This document shows, piece after piece, positions 1 through 7,601 of a stretch of 41,912 bases of DNA. The translations under genes and the position numbers were made by a program. Positions within the stretch are counted from its first letter, which is position 1. The number at the start of each line of letters is the position of its first letter. The stretch comes from Gammaproteobacteria bacterium (GTDB lineage: Bacteria; Pseudomonadota; Gammaproteobacteria; CAJXQU01), in assembly GCA_026984775.1 (NCBI GenBank), contig JALSRM010000058.1:1-41912 (forward strand), read 5' to 3'. Under the pieces are notes generated by a model that was not told the origin of the DNA, made no database searches, and was given only the letters and a program-made list of their open reading frames with translations.

Positions 1-126
1 GTAACCCTGAAGCATATCAATGACAGCTTGTATGAAGCTTCTCTTCCCAAACTGGTCAAAGGTAACTGGTATGTTCAAATTGAAACCGATGACTGGCGAG
101 TATTGAAATCTATGACCATTCGATAG
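1..126 (+). CDS. FixH-like protein, C-terminal fragment
   Basis: The reading frame is open from base 1 and stops at TAG 124-126, giving the last 41 residues of a protein whose start lies outside the window. The segment SLPKLVKGNWYVQIE followed by DDWRV resembles the C-terminal periplasmic part of FixH/CcoH proteins, which end with a 'lP.l..G.W.v.le..dW.l' pattern. FixH is a small membrane-anchored protein needed to assemble cbb3-type cytochrome oxidase. No ccoI or other cbb3 assembly gene follows on this strand, so it would be the last gene of its operon here, and a terminator-like hairpin lies 43 bp downstream. Identification rests on a short fragment; another small periplasmic beta-sandwich protein remains possible. 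Confidence 0.55.
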   Translation, partial: VTLKHINDSLYEASLPKLVKGNWYVQIETDDWRVLKSMTIR

Positions 127-144
127 CCTTTCAACTTGCATGAT

Positions 145-411
145 TCAAGAAGTACTTTTTGCTGCCGATACCTTTAAGTAAAGGTACTTTTTATCAAAGA
201 CAATCATGGCTGATTGCGTCTCTTTTGTTTTATAACGGGGGAGCTGATCCAAAGTAGTCTGCATGCGAGTGCTATGTTCCTTAACCAACAGATATAGCAG
301 CTGATCTGAAAGTTCGGGACTTCTGTGATGATCATTATGTCGATCGACTTCAATCGCAGTAAGTACTATATATTGGCCTCTTTTCTTCTGTAAATTGGCA
401 TCTTGCCACAT
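145..411 (-). CDS. hypothetical small protein (doubtful)
   Basis: An 88-codon minus-strand frame with no family I recognise. It is rich in charged and polar residues and has no Cys. The frame stays open upstream of its ATG for about 24 more codons to a stop. That upstream part has a hydrophobic stretch (FLTFF, then ASSISGII) but no ATG, GTG or TTG start. This could mean a decayed exported protein that lost its start, an unusual start, or chance. The plus-strand terminator-like hairpin at 169-192 lies inside it, which weakens the case. Function unknown. Confidence 0.25.
   Translation of the reverse strand: MWQDANLQKKRGQYIVLTAIEVDRHNDHHRSPELSDQLLYLLVKEHSTRMQTTLDQLPRYKTKETQSAMIVFDKKYLYLKVSAAKSTS
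169..192 (+). terminator. Rho-independent terminator-like hairpin after the fixH-like gene
   Basis: TACCTTT (169-175) and AAAGGTA (180-186) form a perfect 7-bp stem with a 4-nt loop, followed directly by CTTTTTA. Position, stem and T run fit an intrinsic terminator for the gene ending at 126, although the stem is AT-rich. Confidence 0.5.
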
Positions 412-645
412 CGATGGGTAGGGCGTCGCTTGAATAATACCTGAGATGCTGCTGGCATAATGTGCAAAAAAAGTTAAAAACTGTTACCAATACAATGAGT
501 TACAGTAGTAAAACTACCTTTCGTCGGTTGGTCTCTACCATTCATACCCATGATAATGGTCAACCCTCGAGAAGGGATTGCACAATTGCCCCAGGGTTGC
601 ATAAGGCGACATGAAAAAACATGTGTCAGTGAAAGGAGTCATTGC

Positions 646-3600
646 ATGAAAAAATCATTTTTCACATTTACATTCACATTCCTGCTGATGGTGCTGGCTT
701 CCAGTCGACCAGCTACTGCTGACGACCTTGATATTTACAGTGGAGCGTTATTGAATGATCCGCCAGTCAATGTTCTCTTTGTTTTCGATATTTCAGGCAG
801 TATGGGGCTTAGACCGGACGGGACGCCCGCTACCTCACTCGAAGGGCCGGATTCACGTTATGGTATTTTGCTGAAGGCACTGAAAGATGTTTTGGTAGCG
901 AACAAAAACAAGGCGGGACTCAATGTAGGCGTCTCCTGGTTCAACCGTTATATCACGGGTATTCAGTGGCCAATTTCCCCTATCGGTGATGATGCACATG
1001 CGATAGACAACACTATCCCGGCAGGTGATTTCAAGGTTTATGAAATCATCCCGCATATCATAGAGAATGACAGCTGGGTCAACCCGAGTTATGAGACCAA
1101 GATGGTACCGGCGTTGCTGGATGCAGCCAATTATTTCCGTGGCGATCCTGTATGGAAACTGAGAGCCCCAAAAATCTGGAATGCAGCTGCCCAAGATTAT
1201 CAGTCAGGAAATAACTGGTCACCCAATCCGATGGCGTATGATCCTTCACCGACTGCATTGGCAGCAACAAGTCATCCCCCCTATCATCCATCGGTCCCGA
1301 CAACCAAGTCTTTTGCCAGGTACCTGAATGTGCATACCACCCGGTATAGTTGTAATCCGATTTATCAGAGCTGGTGTCATAACGGTTACAATACCCAGAG
1401 TACGGGATATGACCCCTACTCTATTTCGGACCCCGGCCATGTCAATGTGCGCTCCTGTGCTGATGAAACGGTCAATTACTGGAGTTGTCCGGTACCCAAT
1501 ACCTGCACGACGAGCATAAATGCGGAAGGGAATACTGTCACGAGCTGTCATTGTCCAGTTGCCTTGGTCAATAATCCTGTAACGAGACACAAATGCACCT
1601 ATGATTATTGGCAATCCGGTCCCTTGGGAGCGATCTACAAAAGTCCGATCAGCAGTTGCAGCCGCAATATCATCGTCCTGCTTTCTGATGGCAAACCGAC
1701 AAAGAGTGAAAATATTCCCGGCATTGAATCTTTAATCGGAAAAAGTTGTACAGATATTCCTGGTATCCCTCACGGCAAATGTGGTCCTGAACTGGTCAAT
1801 TTTCTTGCCAATAATGATCAGATCCCAGGGATTCCAGGAAGCCGGGTCAATACCTATACCATAGGTTTTAATGCCGATCCTACAGGAAAAAGTTTTTTGC
1901 AGATGCTGGCAACTGCGGGTGGTGGTCAGTACTACGAGGCGAGTAATGTTGCCAGTTTGACAACAGTACTTTCCAACATCATCAGCTCCGTGACTGTAGA
2001 GGCGGAAACCTTTACTGGGCTCTCCACCACTACACAGGCGAGTACAGTGTCGTCTAGCCCCCGGGTATTCCTGAACCTGTTCAAGCCGCTGAACAAACGA
2101 TCGTGGCCTGGAAATACAAAAGGGTACTTTGCCAGCCCACAAGGGCTGCGTGATCTGGATGGCGATCTCGCGGTTGAAGAAACCGGTTCCAAGTCGGTAT
2201 TCAAACCTACTGCGAGAAGCTTCTGGACCTTGATTCCTGATGGAAATAGTGTCAATGCTGGAGGTGTTTCGGAAAAATTGCTATCTGGGGGGCGTACGAT
2301 TTATACCTATACAGGTACCACTCCTCCTGCTGATTCTTCCTTAACGAAACTGAACGTTGGCGACTCATCCCTCAGTCCGGCATTGTTTGCGGTATCGGAT
2401 CATGCCAGTAAGGATGCCATAATCAGCTGGCTCGATAAATCAGGTATGTCAGATGCGCTGCACAGCAAACCTTTGGTCTTATCTTTTCCAGGAAAAGATG
2501 TCATGTTCACCATGACTAATCAGGGGTTGCTGCATGCGGTCGATGTGACCGACAATGTTTCAGGTGGGAATGAAATTTTCGCCTTCATTCCTCAGGCACT
2601 GTTGCCTCAGATCAAGGATCACAAAGCAAATGCCGGAGCCACCGGTAGCAATCATTTGTATGGTCTCGATGGCTCACTGTCCTATTGGCATGATGATACA
2701 AATGGTAACCATATCATCGATTCAGGTGAAAAGGTCTATCTCTATTTCGGTATGCGTCGTGGAGGTGATCATTATTATGCGCTGGATGTCACCGATCTGC
2801 AGGCCGGACGGAAGCCGGATTTGCAATGGCGTATCGATGGTGGAACTGGTAAGTTCAAGGTACTGGGACAAACCTGGTCACGCATGGTTGTCACTCGCGT
2901 TCCTTGGACCAACGCCAAAGGATACCGCTCAGTCCTGATCTTCGGTGGAGGTTATGATACGGATCAAGATAGCCATACAGTACGCACCGTGGATGACAAG
3001 GGTAATGCCATTTATATGGTTGATGTGGAAACCGGTGAACTGCTCTGGTCGGCACAGAATTCGTCTGCACCTGGTGCAACGATTGTTGCAGAGATGAAAT
3101 ACAGCATCCCATCGGATGTCACTGTAATCGATTCGAATGATAACCAACTGGCTGATCGTCTCTATTTTGGTGACATGGGAGGTCAGATCTGGCGAATCGA
3201 TCTTGATGAGGCCGCTTTTGGCTCTGGAACACCCTCAGCGACGGTCACCCGTCTTGCTGTGTTGTCAGACAGTTCTCCTGCGGGCAACCGTCGTTTCTAC
3301 TATCCACCTGCGGTCGCGTTGATCGAGAAAGCAGGTAATTATTATTATACGGTTGCCATCGGGTCAGGCTGGCGTGCGAAGCCACTCTCAACCGTGGTGG
3401 AAAACAAGTTCTTCATGATCAGGGATCCGAACGTGGCTACCGGTGCGCCTATAGGTTGGACTACGAAAACCGTCGCCGATCTGTATAACATCGATAGCAA
3501 TGAGATTGGTCAAGGGCCTGATCCTGACCAGGCCATGAATGATCTGATCAATAATTATGGAGGCTGGCAGTTGTCACTGTCTTATCCGGGAGAGAAAGCA

Positions 3601-3924
3601 CTTTCGCAGCCACTGATTTTTGATCATCAGCTCTTCTTCACCACGGTCACACCCGCGAGTTCCGCACTGGGTTGTGGAAGCGGAACCGGACGATTGTACG
3701 TAATGAACTTGTTCGATGGTGTTCCGGTACATGATTTTGTCGCGGATTCCACCATGAAGGCCGAAGATCGGAGTAAGAACCTTCCTGGTCATGGCATACC
3801 CGGTGCACCTGTACCCTGGTTTCCTGCAGGTAAAGGCAGTATGGAGATCTATGTGGGCAAGGATAGGGCATTGCCATCCACCGCCCAGGAATTGCAACGG
3901 ATCAACTGGCGTGTGATTAAATAA
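646..3924 (+). CDS. pilY1: PilY1-type type IV pilus tip-associated adhesin
   Basis: A protein of about 1,092 residues. PilY1 proteins sit at the tip of type IV pili or on the outer membrane and promote pilus extension, adhesion and surface sensing. The start at 646 is preferred over 550: GAAAGGAG sits 7 nt upstream, and MKKSFF followed by a hydrophobic run to ATA-DD (about residue 25) is a typical signal peptide. Residues ~42-490 form a von Willebrand A-like region with the MIDAS motif DISGS (Asp48) and a Cys-rich insert. The C-terminal half (~620-1070) is the PQQ-like beta-propeller of the PilY1/PilC family. Its Asp/Asn-rich loop DDTNGNHIID (nt ~2692-2722) resembles the EF-hand-like Ca2+ site of Pseudomonas PilY1. 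The usual minor pilin genes (fimT, pilV, pilW, pilX, pilE) are absent on both sides, so the gene stands alone. Confidence 0.9.
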   Translation: MKKSFFTFTFTFLLMVLASSRPATADDLDIYSGALLNDPPVNVLFVFDISGSMGLRPDGTPATSLEGPDSRYGILLKALKDVLVANKNKAGLNVGVSWFNRYITGIQWPISPIGDDAHAIDNTIPAGDFKVYEIIPHIIENDSWVNPSYETKMVPALLDAANYFRGDPVWKLRAPKIWNAAAQDYQSGNNWSPNPMAYDPSPTALAATSHPPYHPSVPTTKSFARYLNVHTTRYSCNPIYQSWCHNGYNTQSTGYDPYSISDPGHVNVRSCADETVNYWSCPVPNTCTTSINAEGNTVTSCHCPVALVNNPVTRHKCTYDYWQSGPLGAIYKSPISSCSRNIIVLLSDGKPTKSENIPGIESLIGKSCTDIPGIPHGKCGPELVNFLANNDQIPGIPGSRVNTYTIGFNADPTGKSFLQMLATAGGGQYYEASNVASLTTVLSNIISSVTVEAETFTGLSTTTQASTVSSSPRVFLNLFKPLNKRSWPGNTKGYFASPQGLRDLDGDLAVEETGSKSVFKPTARSFWTLIPDGNSVNAGGVSEKLLSGGRTIYTYTGTTPPADSSLTKLNVGDSSLSPALFAVSDHASKDAIISWLDKSGMSDALHSKPLVLSFPGKDVMFTMTNQGLLHAVDVTDNVSGGNEIFAFIPQALLPQIKDHKANAGATGSNHLYGLDGSLSYWHDDTNGNHIIDSGEKVYLYFGMRRGGDHYYALDVTDLQAGRKPDLQWRIDGGTGKFKVLGQTWSRMVVTRVPWTNAKGYRSVLIFGGGYDTDQDSHTVRTVDDKGNAIYMVDVETGELLWSAQNSSAPGATIVAEMKYSIPSDVTVIDSNDNQLADRLYFGDMGGQIWRIDLDEAAFGSGTPSATVTRLAVLSDSSPAGNRRFYYPPAVALIEKAGNYYYTVAIGSGWRAKPLSTVVENKFFMIRDPNVATGAPIGWTTKTVADLYNIDSNEIGQGPDPDQAMNDLINNYGGWQLSLSYPGEKALSQPLIFDHQLFFTTVTPASSALGCGSGTGRLYVMNLFDGVPVHDFVADSTMKAEDRSKNLPGHGIPGAPVPWFPAGKGSMEIYVGKDRALPSTAQELQRINWRVIK

Positions 3925-3939
3925 TCAGGCTGGATTATG

Positions 3940-3962
3940 GGCGGTTCCGGTCAGGAACTGCC
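3940..3962. terminator. hairpin between convergent pilY1 and CoA-transferase genes
   Basis: GGCGGTTCC (3940-3948) pairs with GGAACTGCC (3954-3962) with one G-T pair and a 5-nt loop. It lies 16 bp after the pilY1 stop and spans the stop codon of the opposing gene. There is no T tract, so a shared bidirectional terminator is plausible but unproven. Confidence 0.4.
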
Positions 3963-5516
3963 CAGCGCCAGGTGTTTATTGCTGAATATGTTTTGATCCA
4001 TTTTTTTCAAGGAGGAAGAGATTTCCGGTTGGAAATTCATCTGGTCTAAAATGTCTTTTTTCAGGTCGATTCCAGGGGCGATCTCGGAAAGAATCAGCCC
4101 CTCACTACCCAGGGTGAATACAGCTCGTTCGGTGACATAAACCACACGCTTTCCTTGCTCCCAGGCATAGGTGCCATTGAAGGTGATCTGTTCTACGTGA
4201 CGAAGAAATTTTTTTTCCCGGCCCTCCTGTCGGATCAGAAGCCTACCGTCAGCCACGCTGACATCAAGCCCTTGGGCCGTGAACGTACCGCAGAATATTA
4301 CCTCCTTCGCCGACTGGCTGATATTGATGAAACCGCCACAGCCTGCGATCCTGGAACCAAATTTGGAGACATTGATGTGACCTTGACGATCGGCCTGCGC
4401 AAGTCCAAGAAAGGCTTGATCCAGCCCGCCGCCATCGTAGAAATCGAATTGATAGTCCTGACTGACAATGGCCTGAGGATAGATTGCAGTACCGAAACTG
4501 AGGCCACCGGCCGGAGTACCACCGATGGCACCCGCCTCGACAGTGGCGGTATAGAAATTTTCGAAGCCCTCAATCAGTGCAACTTTAGCAACGTATTCCG
4601 GAGTGCCGATGCCAAAATTCACGACGGTATCTTTTCTCATTTCGAGAGCTGCACGACGGGCGATGATCCACTTGGCATCCAGTTCTGAAGGCGGTTTTTC
4701 TTTTATCTCTGGTTCACACTTCTTCCGTTGCTGGACTTTTCTTGGATCGGAATAGTGGTCGTAGGTCTGCATGTGGAATTTCTCATCGGTACAGAGTACG
4801 ACTGCATCCACATAGATCCCGGGAATTTTGACCATCTGCGGATGGATTGTGCCACGCTCGACTATCTGCTTCACCTGTACGATCACTCGCCCACCGCTGT
4901 TATGGCAGGCCGCTGCGGCAACTTGATTACAGATGGTCAGCGCTTCGTCTTCCATGGTGATATTGCCGTTTTCATCGGCTGTGGTTCCTCGCAGGAGCGC
5001 AAAGTCCACGGAAAACTTTTTGTAGAAAAGGTACTCTTCACCATTGAGTTCCATCACTTCGATGAGTTCTTCTCTCGTGATATCGTTGATGCGTCCGCCT
5101 CCCATGCGTGGATCAACAAACGTTCTGAGCCCAATTTTTGAGAGGGTGCCTGGCTTTCCAGCAGAAATATCCCGGCATAAGTGCGAAATGATCCCTTGTG
5201 GAAGGTTATAGGCCTCGATTCGGTTTTCAACAGCTAGCCTTTGCAGTTTCGGGACTAATCCCCAGTGTCCGCCGATGACCCGTTTGACCAGCCCTTCATG
5301 GGCGATCTGGTTGAGAGCTCGTGCCTTGCCATCACCCTGACCCGCAGCATAAATGACCGTCAGATTACGGGGAGAACCCGTCGTCAGGAAGCGCTTGCCC
5401 AGGGCAAACTCTAGTTCCTCAGGCACCACACAGGCGACAAAGCCGCCAAAGAGGACACTGGCCCCGTCAGGGATTTGGGCAACGGCTTCTTCTGCTGTGA
5501 GAATTGAAACTGTCAT
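3951..5516 (-). CDS. acyl-CoA:carboxylate CoA-transferase (family I, PCT/acetate CoA-transferase like)
   Basis: A 521-residue fused alpha/beta family I CoA-transferase. It moves CoA from an acyl-CoA to a free carboxylic acid through a glutamyl-CoA thioester. The N-terminal half (~1-260) begins with the family pattern 'L(T/S)AEEAV..I.DG..V.FGGF'. The C-terminal half (~280-500) has FGIGTP and then VEAGAIGGTPAGG, where Glu327 is the expected catalytic nucleophile. Length matches propionate/acetate CoA-transferases, which are single-chain; two-subunit SCOT enzymes are split. Its ATG overlaps the stop of the upstream esterase gene by 4 bp (ATGA), so the two are probably translationally coupled. 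The substrate cannot be read from sequence. A role in short-chain acyl-CoA or polyhydroxyalkanoate-related carbon flow is inference. Confidence 0.88.
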   Translation of the reverse strand: MTVSILTAEEAVAQIPDGASVLFGGFVACVVPEELEFALGKRFLTTGSPRNLTVIYAAGQGDGKARALNQIAHEGLVKRVIGGHWGLVPKLQRLAVENRIEAYNLPQGIISHLCRDISAGKPGTLSKIGLRTFVDPRMGGGRINDITREELIEVMELNGEEYLFYKKFSVDFALLRGTTADENGNITMEDEALTICNQVAAAACHNSGGRVIVQVKQIVERGTIHPQMVKIPGIYVDAVVLCTDEKFHMQTYDHYSDPRKVQQRKKCEPEIKEKPPSELDAKWIIARRAALEMRKDTVVNFGIGTPEYVAKVALIEGFENFYTATVEAGAIGGTPAGGLSFGTAIYPQAIVSQDYQFDFYDGGGLDQAFLGLAQADRQGHINVSKFGSRIAGCGGFINISQSAKEVIFCGTFTAQGLDVSVADGRLLIRQEGREKKFLRHVEQITFNGTYAWEQGKRVVYVTERAVFTLGSEGLILSEIAPGIDLKKDILDQMNFQPEISSSLKKMDQNIFSNKHLALGSS

Positions 5517-6439
5517 GATTTTTTCAGAAAGTTTGCAATGATTTCATAGGTTTGTTGAATCACAGGCGGGTTGAGTACTTCAAGATTGAGAAAGCAATGG
5601 ATCAGTCCCGCACCTTGATGGTATTCACACGCCACGTCAGCCCGTTTCAGTTGATTACAGAACATTTTTCCATCATCCACGAGTGGATCAAGCTCAGCGG
5701 CAATGATGAGGGTTCGAGGCATTCGATCGAGATCGGGGAAGAACAGTGGGCTGGCTGTTTTCCGATTTTCATTGTGCTGAAAGTATTGATCGAAGTACCA
5801 GCGGATCTTTTCCGTCTCGAGCAGATAACCAGACGCGAATCGCTCGTAAGATGGAGTGCTGAAGGTATAGTCGAGGCTTGGATAGATCAGGATCAGGCTG
5901 GAGATACGATAGGCGCGTTGCCAGGCCACGGTTACGGCCAGTGCGCCACCGGCGCTATCACCAGCGAGGATCAGATTTTCCTGATCAGCCTGGACATCTT
6001 CCAATACGTCGGAAAGGTGGTCGACAACAGCAAGACAGTCCTCCAGTCCGCATGGGTAAGGATGCTCAGGCGCCAGCCTGTACTCTACCGAGACCACCCG
6101 ATGCCCGCTGGATTGGGCGAGACGTCGGCTGATGCCATCATAAAGCTCAATACTGCCACACATATGGCCGCCACCATGGAAAAAGACGAGCACCGGCTTT
6201 GTCGCGGTGGACTCAGGATCATAATCATAAATGCGTATCGGAATTTCGCGGTCGATGAGCCTGAGTGAGGAGTCTGTAATCCGGGAGACACCGACTTTGG
6301 GCAACGACAGCTGCCCAATGGCATCCAACGCCGTGCGGGCCTGTTCTGGTGTTGGTTGTATTCCCTGCTGTCTCTGTTTCGCGATTAAGGCATTGACCTT
6401 TTCGAGAAACGCTTTGTATTCAGCGGCTACCTTGTTCAT
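5513..6439 (-). CDS. alpha/beta hydrolase, HSL-family esterase/lipase
   Basis: About 308 residues. It carries the hormone-sensitive-lipase family signature: oxyanion-hole motif HGGG (88-91), nucleophile elbow GDSAG with Ser162, then an acid-region ELDPL and a late GLIHCF supplying the catalytic His. Such enzymes hydrolyse short acyl esters. The start at 6439 is preferred over an upstream GTG at 6481, because a TATAAT hexamer on the minus strand at 6468-6473 would place transcription start near 6461, between the two. There is no signal peptide, so it is cytoplasmic. Its stop overlaps the CoA-transferase start, suggesting the two handle linked acyl substrates. The native ester is unknown; PHA-oligomer or 3-hydroxyacyl ester cleavage would fit but is a guess. 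Confidence 0.85.
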   Translation of the reverse strand: MNKVAAEYKAFLEKVNALIAKQRQQGIQPTPEQARTALDAIGQLSLPKVGVSRITDSSLRLIDREIPIRIYDYDPESTATKPVLVFFHGGGHMCGSIELYDGISRRLAQSSGHRVVSVEYRLAPEHPYPCGLEDCLAVVDHLSDVLEDVQADQENLILAGDSAGGALAVTVAWQRAYRISSLILIYPSLDYTFSTPSYERFASGYLLETEKIRWYFDQYFQHNENRKTASPLFFPDLDRMPRTLIIAAELDPLVDDGKMFCNQLKRADVACEYHQGAGLIHCFLNLEVLNPPVIQQTYEIIANFLKKS

Positions 6440-6467
6440 GGAAAAGTCGGAAGATAAGTGGGGTAGA

Positions 6468-6473
6468 ATTATA
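6468..6473 (-). promoter_or_regulatory. candidate -10 element for the esterase/CoA-transferase operon
   Basis: A perfect TATAAT reads on the minus strand, 29 bp upstream of the proposed ATG at 6439. No good -35 is visible at 16-18 bp spacing. The plus strand offers TAGAAT at 6464-6469 that could serve the divergent PPK2 gene. Confidence 0.35.
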
Positions 6474-6500
6474 GCAGTCACAATCCATCGAGATCAGATT

Positions 6501-7373
6501 ATGTTTATACCCGTTGAGAATGAGTTTACCGTTCCTTTTGATCACTCTTTTCGTGTTGCCGATGTGCCCACCCATCCACCGGGCGATCCTGGCTCCGACA
6601 AGGAATTGAAAAAACAGTTGAAGAAATTGACGAAGAACCTGGATGATCTGCAGCGCAAGTTTTACGCTCACGATCGTCATGCATTGCTGCTGGTCTTTCA
6701 GGCCATGGATGCGGCAGGGAAAGACAGCACTATTCGGGCGGTGATGCGCGGAGTCAATCCTGCAGGATGCCAAGTATTCTCCTTCAAACAGCCCAGCGCA
6801 TTGGAACTCGATCACGACTTCCTATGGCGCACCGCGAAGCGATTACCGGAAAGGGGGCGGTTCGGGATCTTCAATCGCAGTTATTATGAAGAGGTTCTTG
6901 TCGTCCGTGTGCATCCAGAATATCTGGATAATCAGAAGCTACCGGATTGTGTGGATCATGAAGCCATTTGGAAACAGCGCTATGAATCCATCCGTGATCA
7001 TGAAAAACATTTGGCGCGTAACGGCACAATCATTCTCAAATTCTGGCTGAATGTATCGAGAGAAGAACAAAAACGGCGCTTTCTTTCCCGTATCGAGGAG
7101 CCAGAAAAGCATTGGAAGTTTTCCGCATCGGACGTACGCGAGAGAGGCTTTTGGGATGCCTATATGCAAGCCTATGAAGATGCGCTCAACCAGACATCGA
7201 AACCTTGGGCGCCATGGTTCGCCATTCCGGCAGACAACAAAAAATGGATGCGTGTGCAGGTAGCCAGGATTATCGTCGATACGTTGGAGGCATTGAAGGT
7301 GGATTATCCAACGGTTACTGACAAAGAAAAACAGAAACTTGAAGAGATGAGAAAACTGCTGGAGAGTGAGTGA
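6501..7373 (+). CDS. PPK2-family polyphosphate kinase / polyphosphate:nucleotide phosphotransferase
   Basis: 290 residues, the usual size of single-domain PPK2. These cytoplasmic P-loop enzymes use polyphosphate to phosphorylate nucleoside mono- or diphosphates, or run in reverse. Walker A is seen as MDAAGKDST (Gly73, Lys74, Asp75), followed by VNPAGCQVFSFKQPS and GIFNRSYYEEVLVVRVHPE, both strongly conserved in PPK2. The overall pattern looks closest to the polyphosphate:AMP/NMP-type subgroup, but the subclass needs a tree. The start at 6501 (MFIPVENEF) is chosen because the upstream in-frame extension to 6231 reads antisense through the esterase gene. It is divergent from the esterase with about 60 bp between starts. 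Confidence 0.9.
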   Translation: MFIPVENEFTVPFDHSFRVADVPTHPPGDPGSDKELKKQLKKLTKNLDDLQRKFYAHDRHALLLVFQAMDAAGKDSTIRAVMRGVNPAGCQVFSFKQPSALELDHDFLWRTAKRLPERGRFGIFNRSYYEEVLVVRVHPEYLDNQKLPDCVDHEAIWKQRYESIRDHEKHLARNGTIILKFWLNVSREEQKRRFLSRIEEPEKHWKFSASDVRERGFWDAYMQAYEDALNQTSKPWAPWFAIPADNKKWMRVQVARIIVDTLEALKVDYPTVTDKEKQKLEEMRKLLESE

Positions 7374-7383
7374 TAAAAAGAAC

Positions 7384-7425
7384 GGGAAGGCCAACACTCC
7401 CTCCCTTCAAGGAGGCTGGCTTCCC
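7384..7425. terminator. long imperfect hairpin downstream of PPK2
   Basis: GGGAAG-(G)-CCA at 7384-7393 pairs with TGG-CTTCCC at 7417-7425, and CCTCC (7400-7404) pairs with GGAGG (7411-7415). It starts 10 bp after the PPK2 stop, in the gap before a convergent gene. It has no T run, so it may be a terminator or a repetitive palindrome. Confidence 0.4.
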
Positions 7426-7457
7426 TTGTAACCACAACAGGAGGCGAAGTAATTTGG

Positions 7458-7486
7458 GGTCGGTGTTCAACTGCCTGACACCAACC
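7458..7486. repeat. REP-like imperfect palindrome
   Basis: GGT-C-GGTGT (7458-7466) and ACACC-A-ACC (7478-7486) form an imperfect inverted repeat around an 11-nt loop. Its GGTGT/ACACC core and extragenic position resemble REP-type palindromes of gammaproteobacteria. No second copy was noticed in this window, so the repeat status is inferred. Confidence 0.3.
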
Positions 7487-7601
7487 AAGTCCAATCATGT
7501 GCTACTGATTATACCGGCTTTCCCTGAATTGAGACTGAACGGAGCCGCTTTTGGTTTAGAGGCCATCGACTAAGTTTGTTGATACTCTGAGTCAATGCCA
7601 G

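Larger units (their letters stand above)
127..645. other. gap between the fixH-like gene and pilY1
   Basis: Apart from the hairpin at 169-192 and the doubtful minus-strand frame 145-411, I see no gene here. A short hairpin GTAGT-AAA-ACTAC lies at 505-517, about 130 bp upstream of pilY1. A plus-strand frame that opens at 550 is continuous with pilY1 but is better explained as leader sequence, because a good Shine-Dalgarno and signal peptide begin at 646. Confidence 0.5.

Noticed and set aside
550-645. N-terminal extension of PilY1
   Set aside because: It would bury the signal peptide; a strong ribosome site precedes 646.
4155-4688. 177-codon plus-strand ORF
   Set aside because: Antisense to the CoA-transferase catalytic region.
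5552-6268. 238-codon plus-strand ORF
   Set aside because: It lies fully antisense to the alpha/beta hydrolase, whose catalytic motifs are intact, and encodes nothing recognisable.
6231-6500. N-terminal extension of PPK2
   Set aside because: It reads antisense through the esterase gene; PPK2 proteins start near the ATG at 6501.
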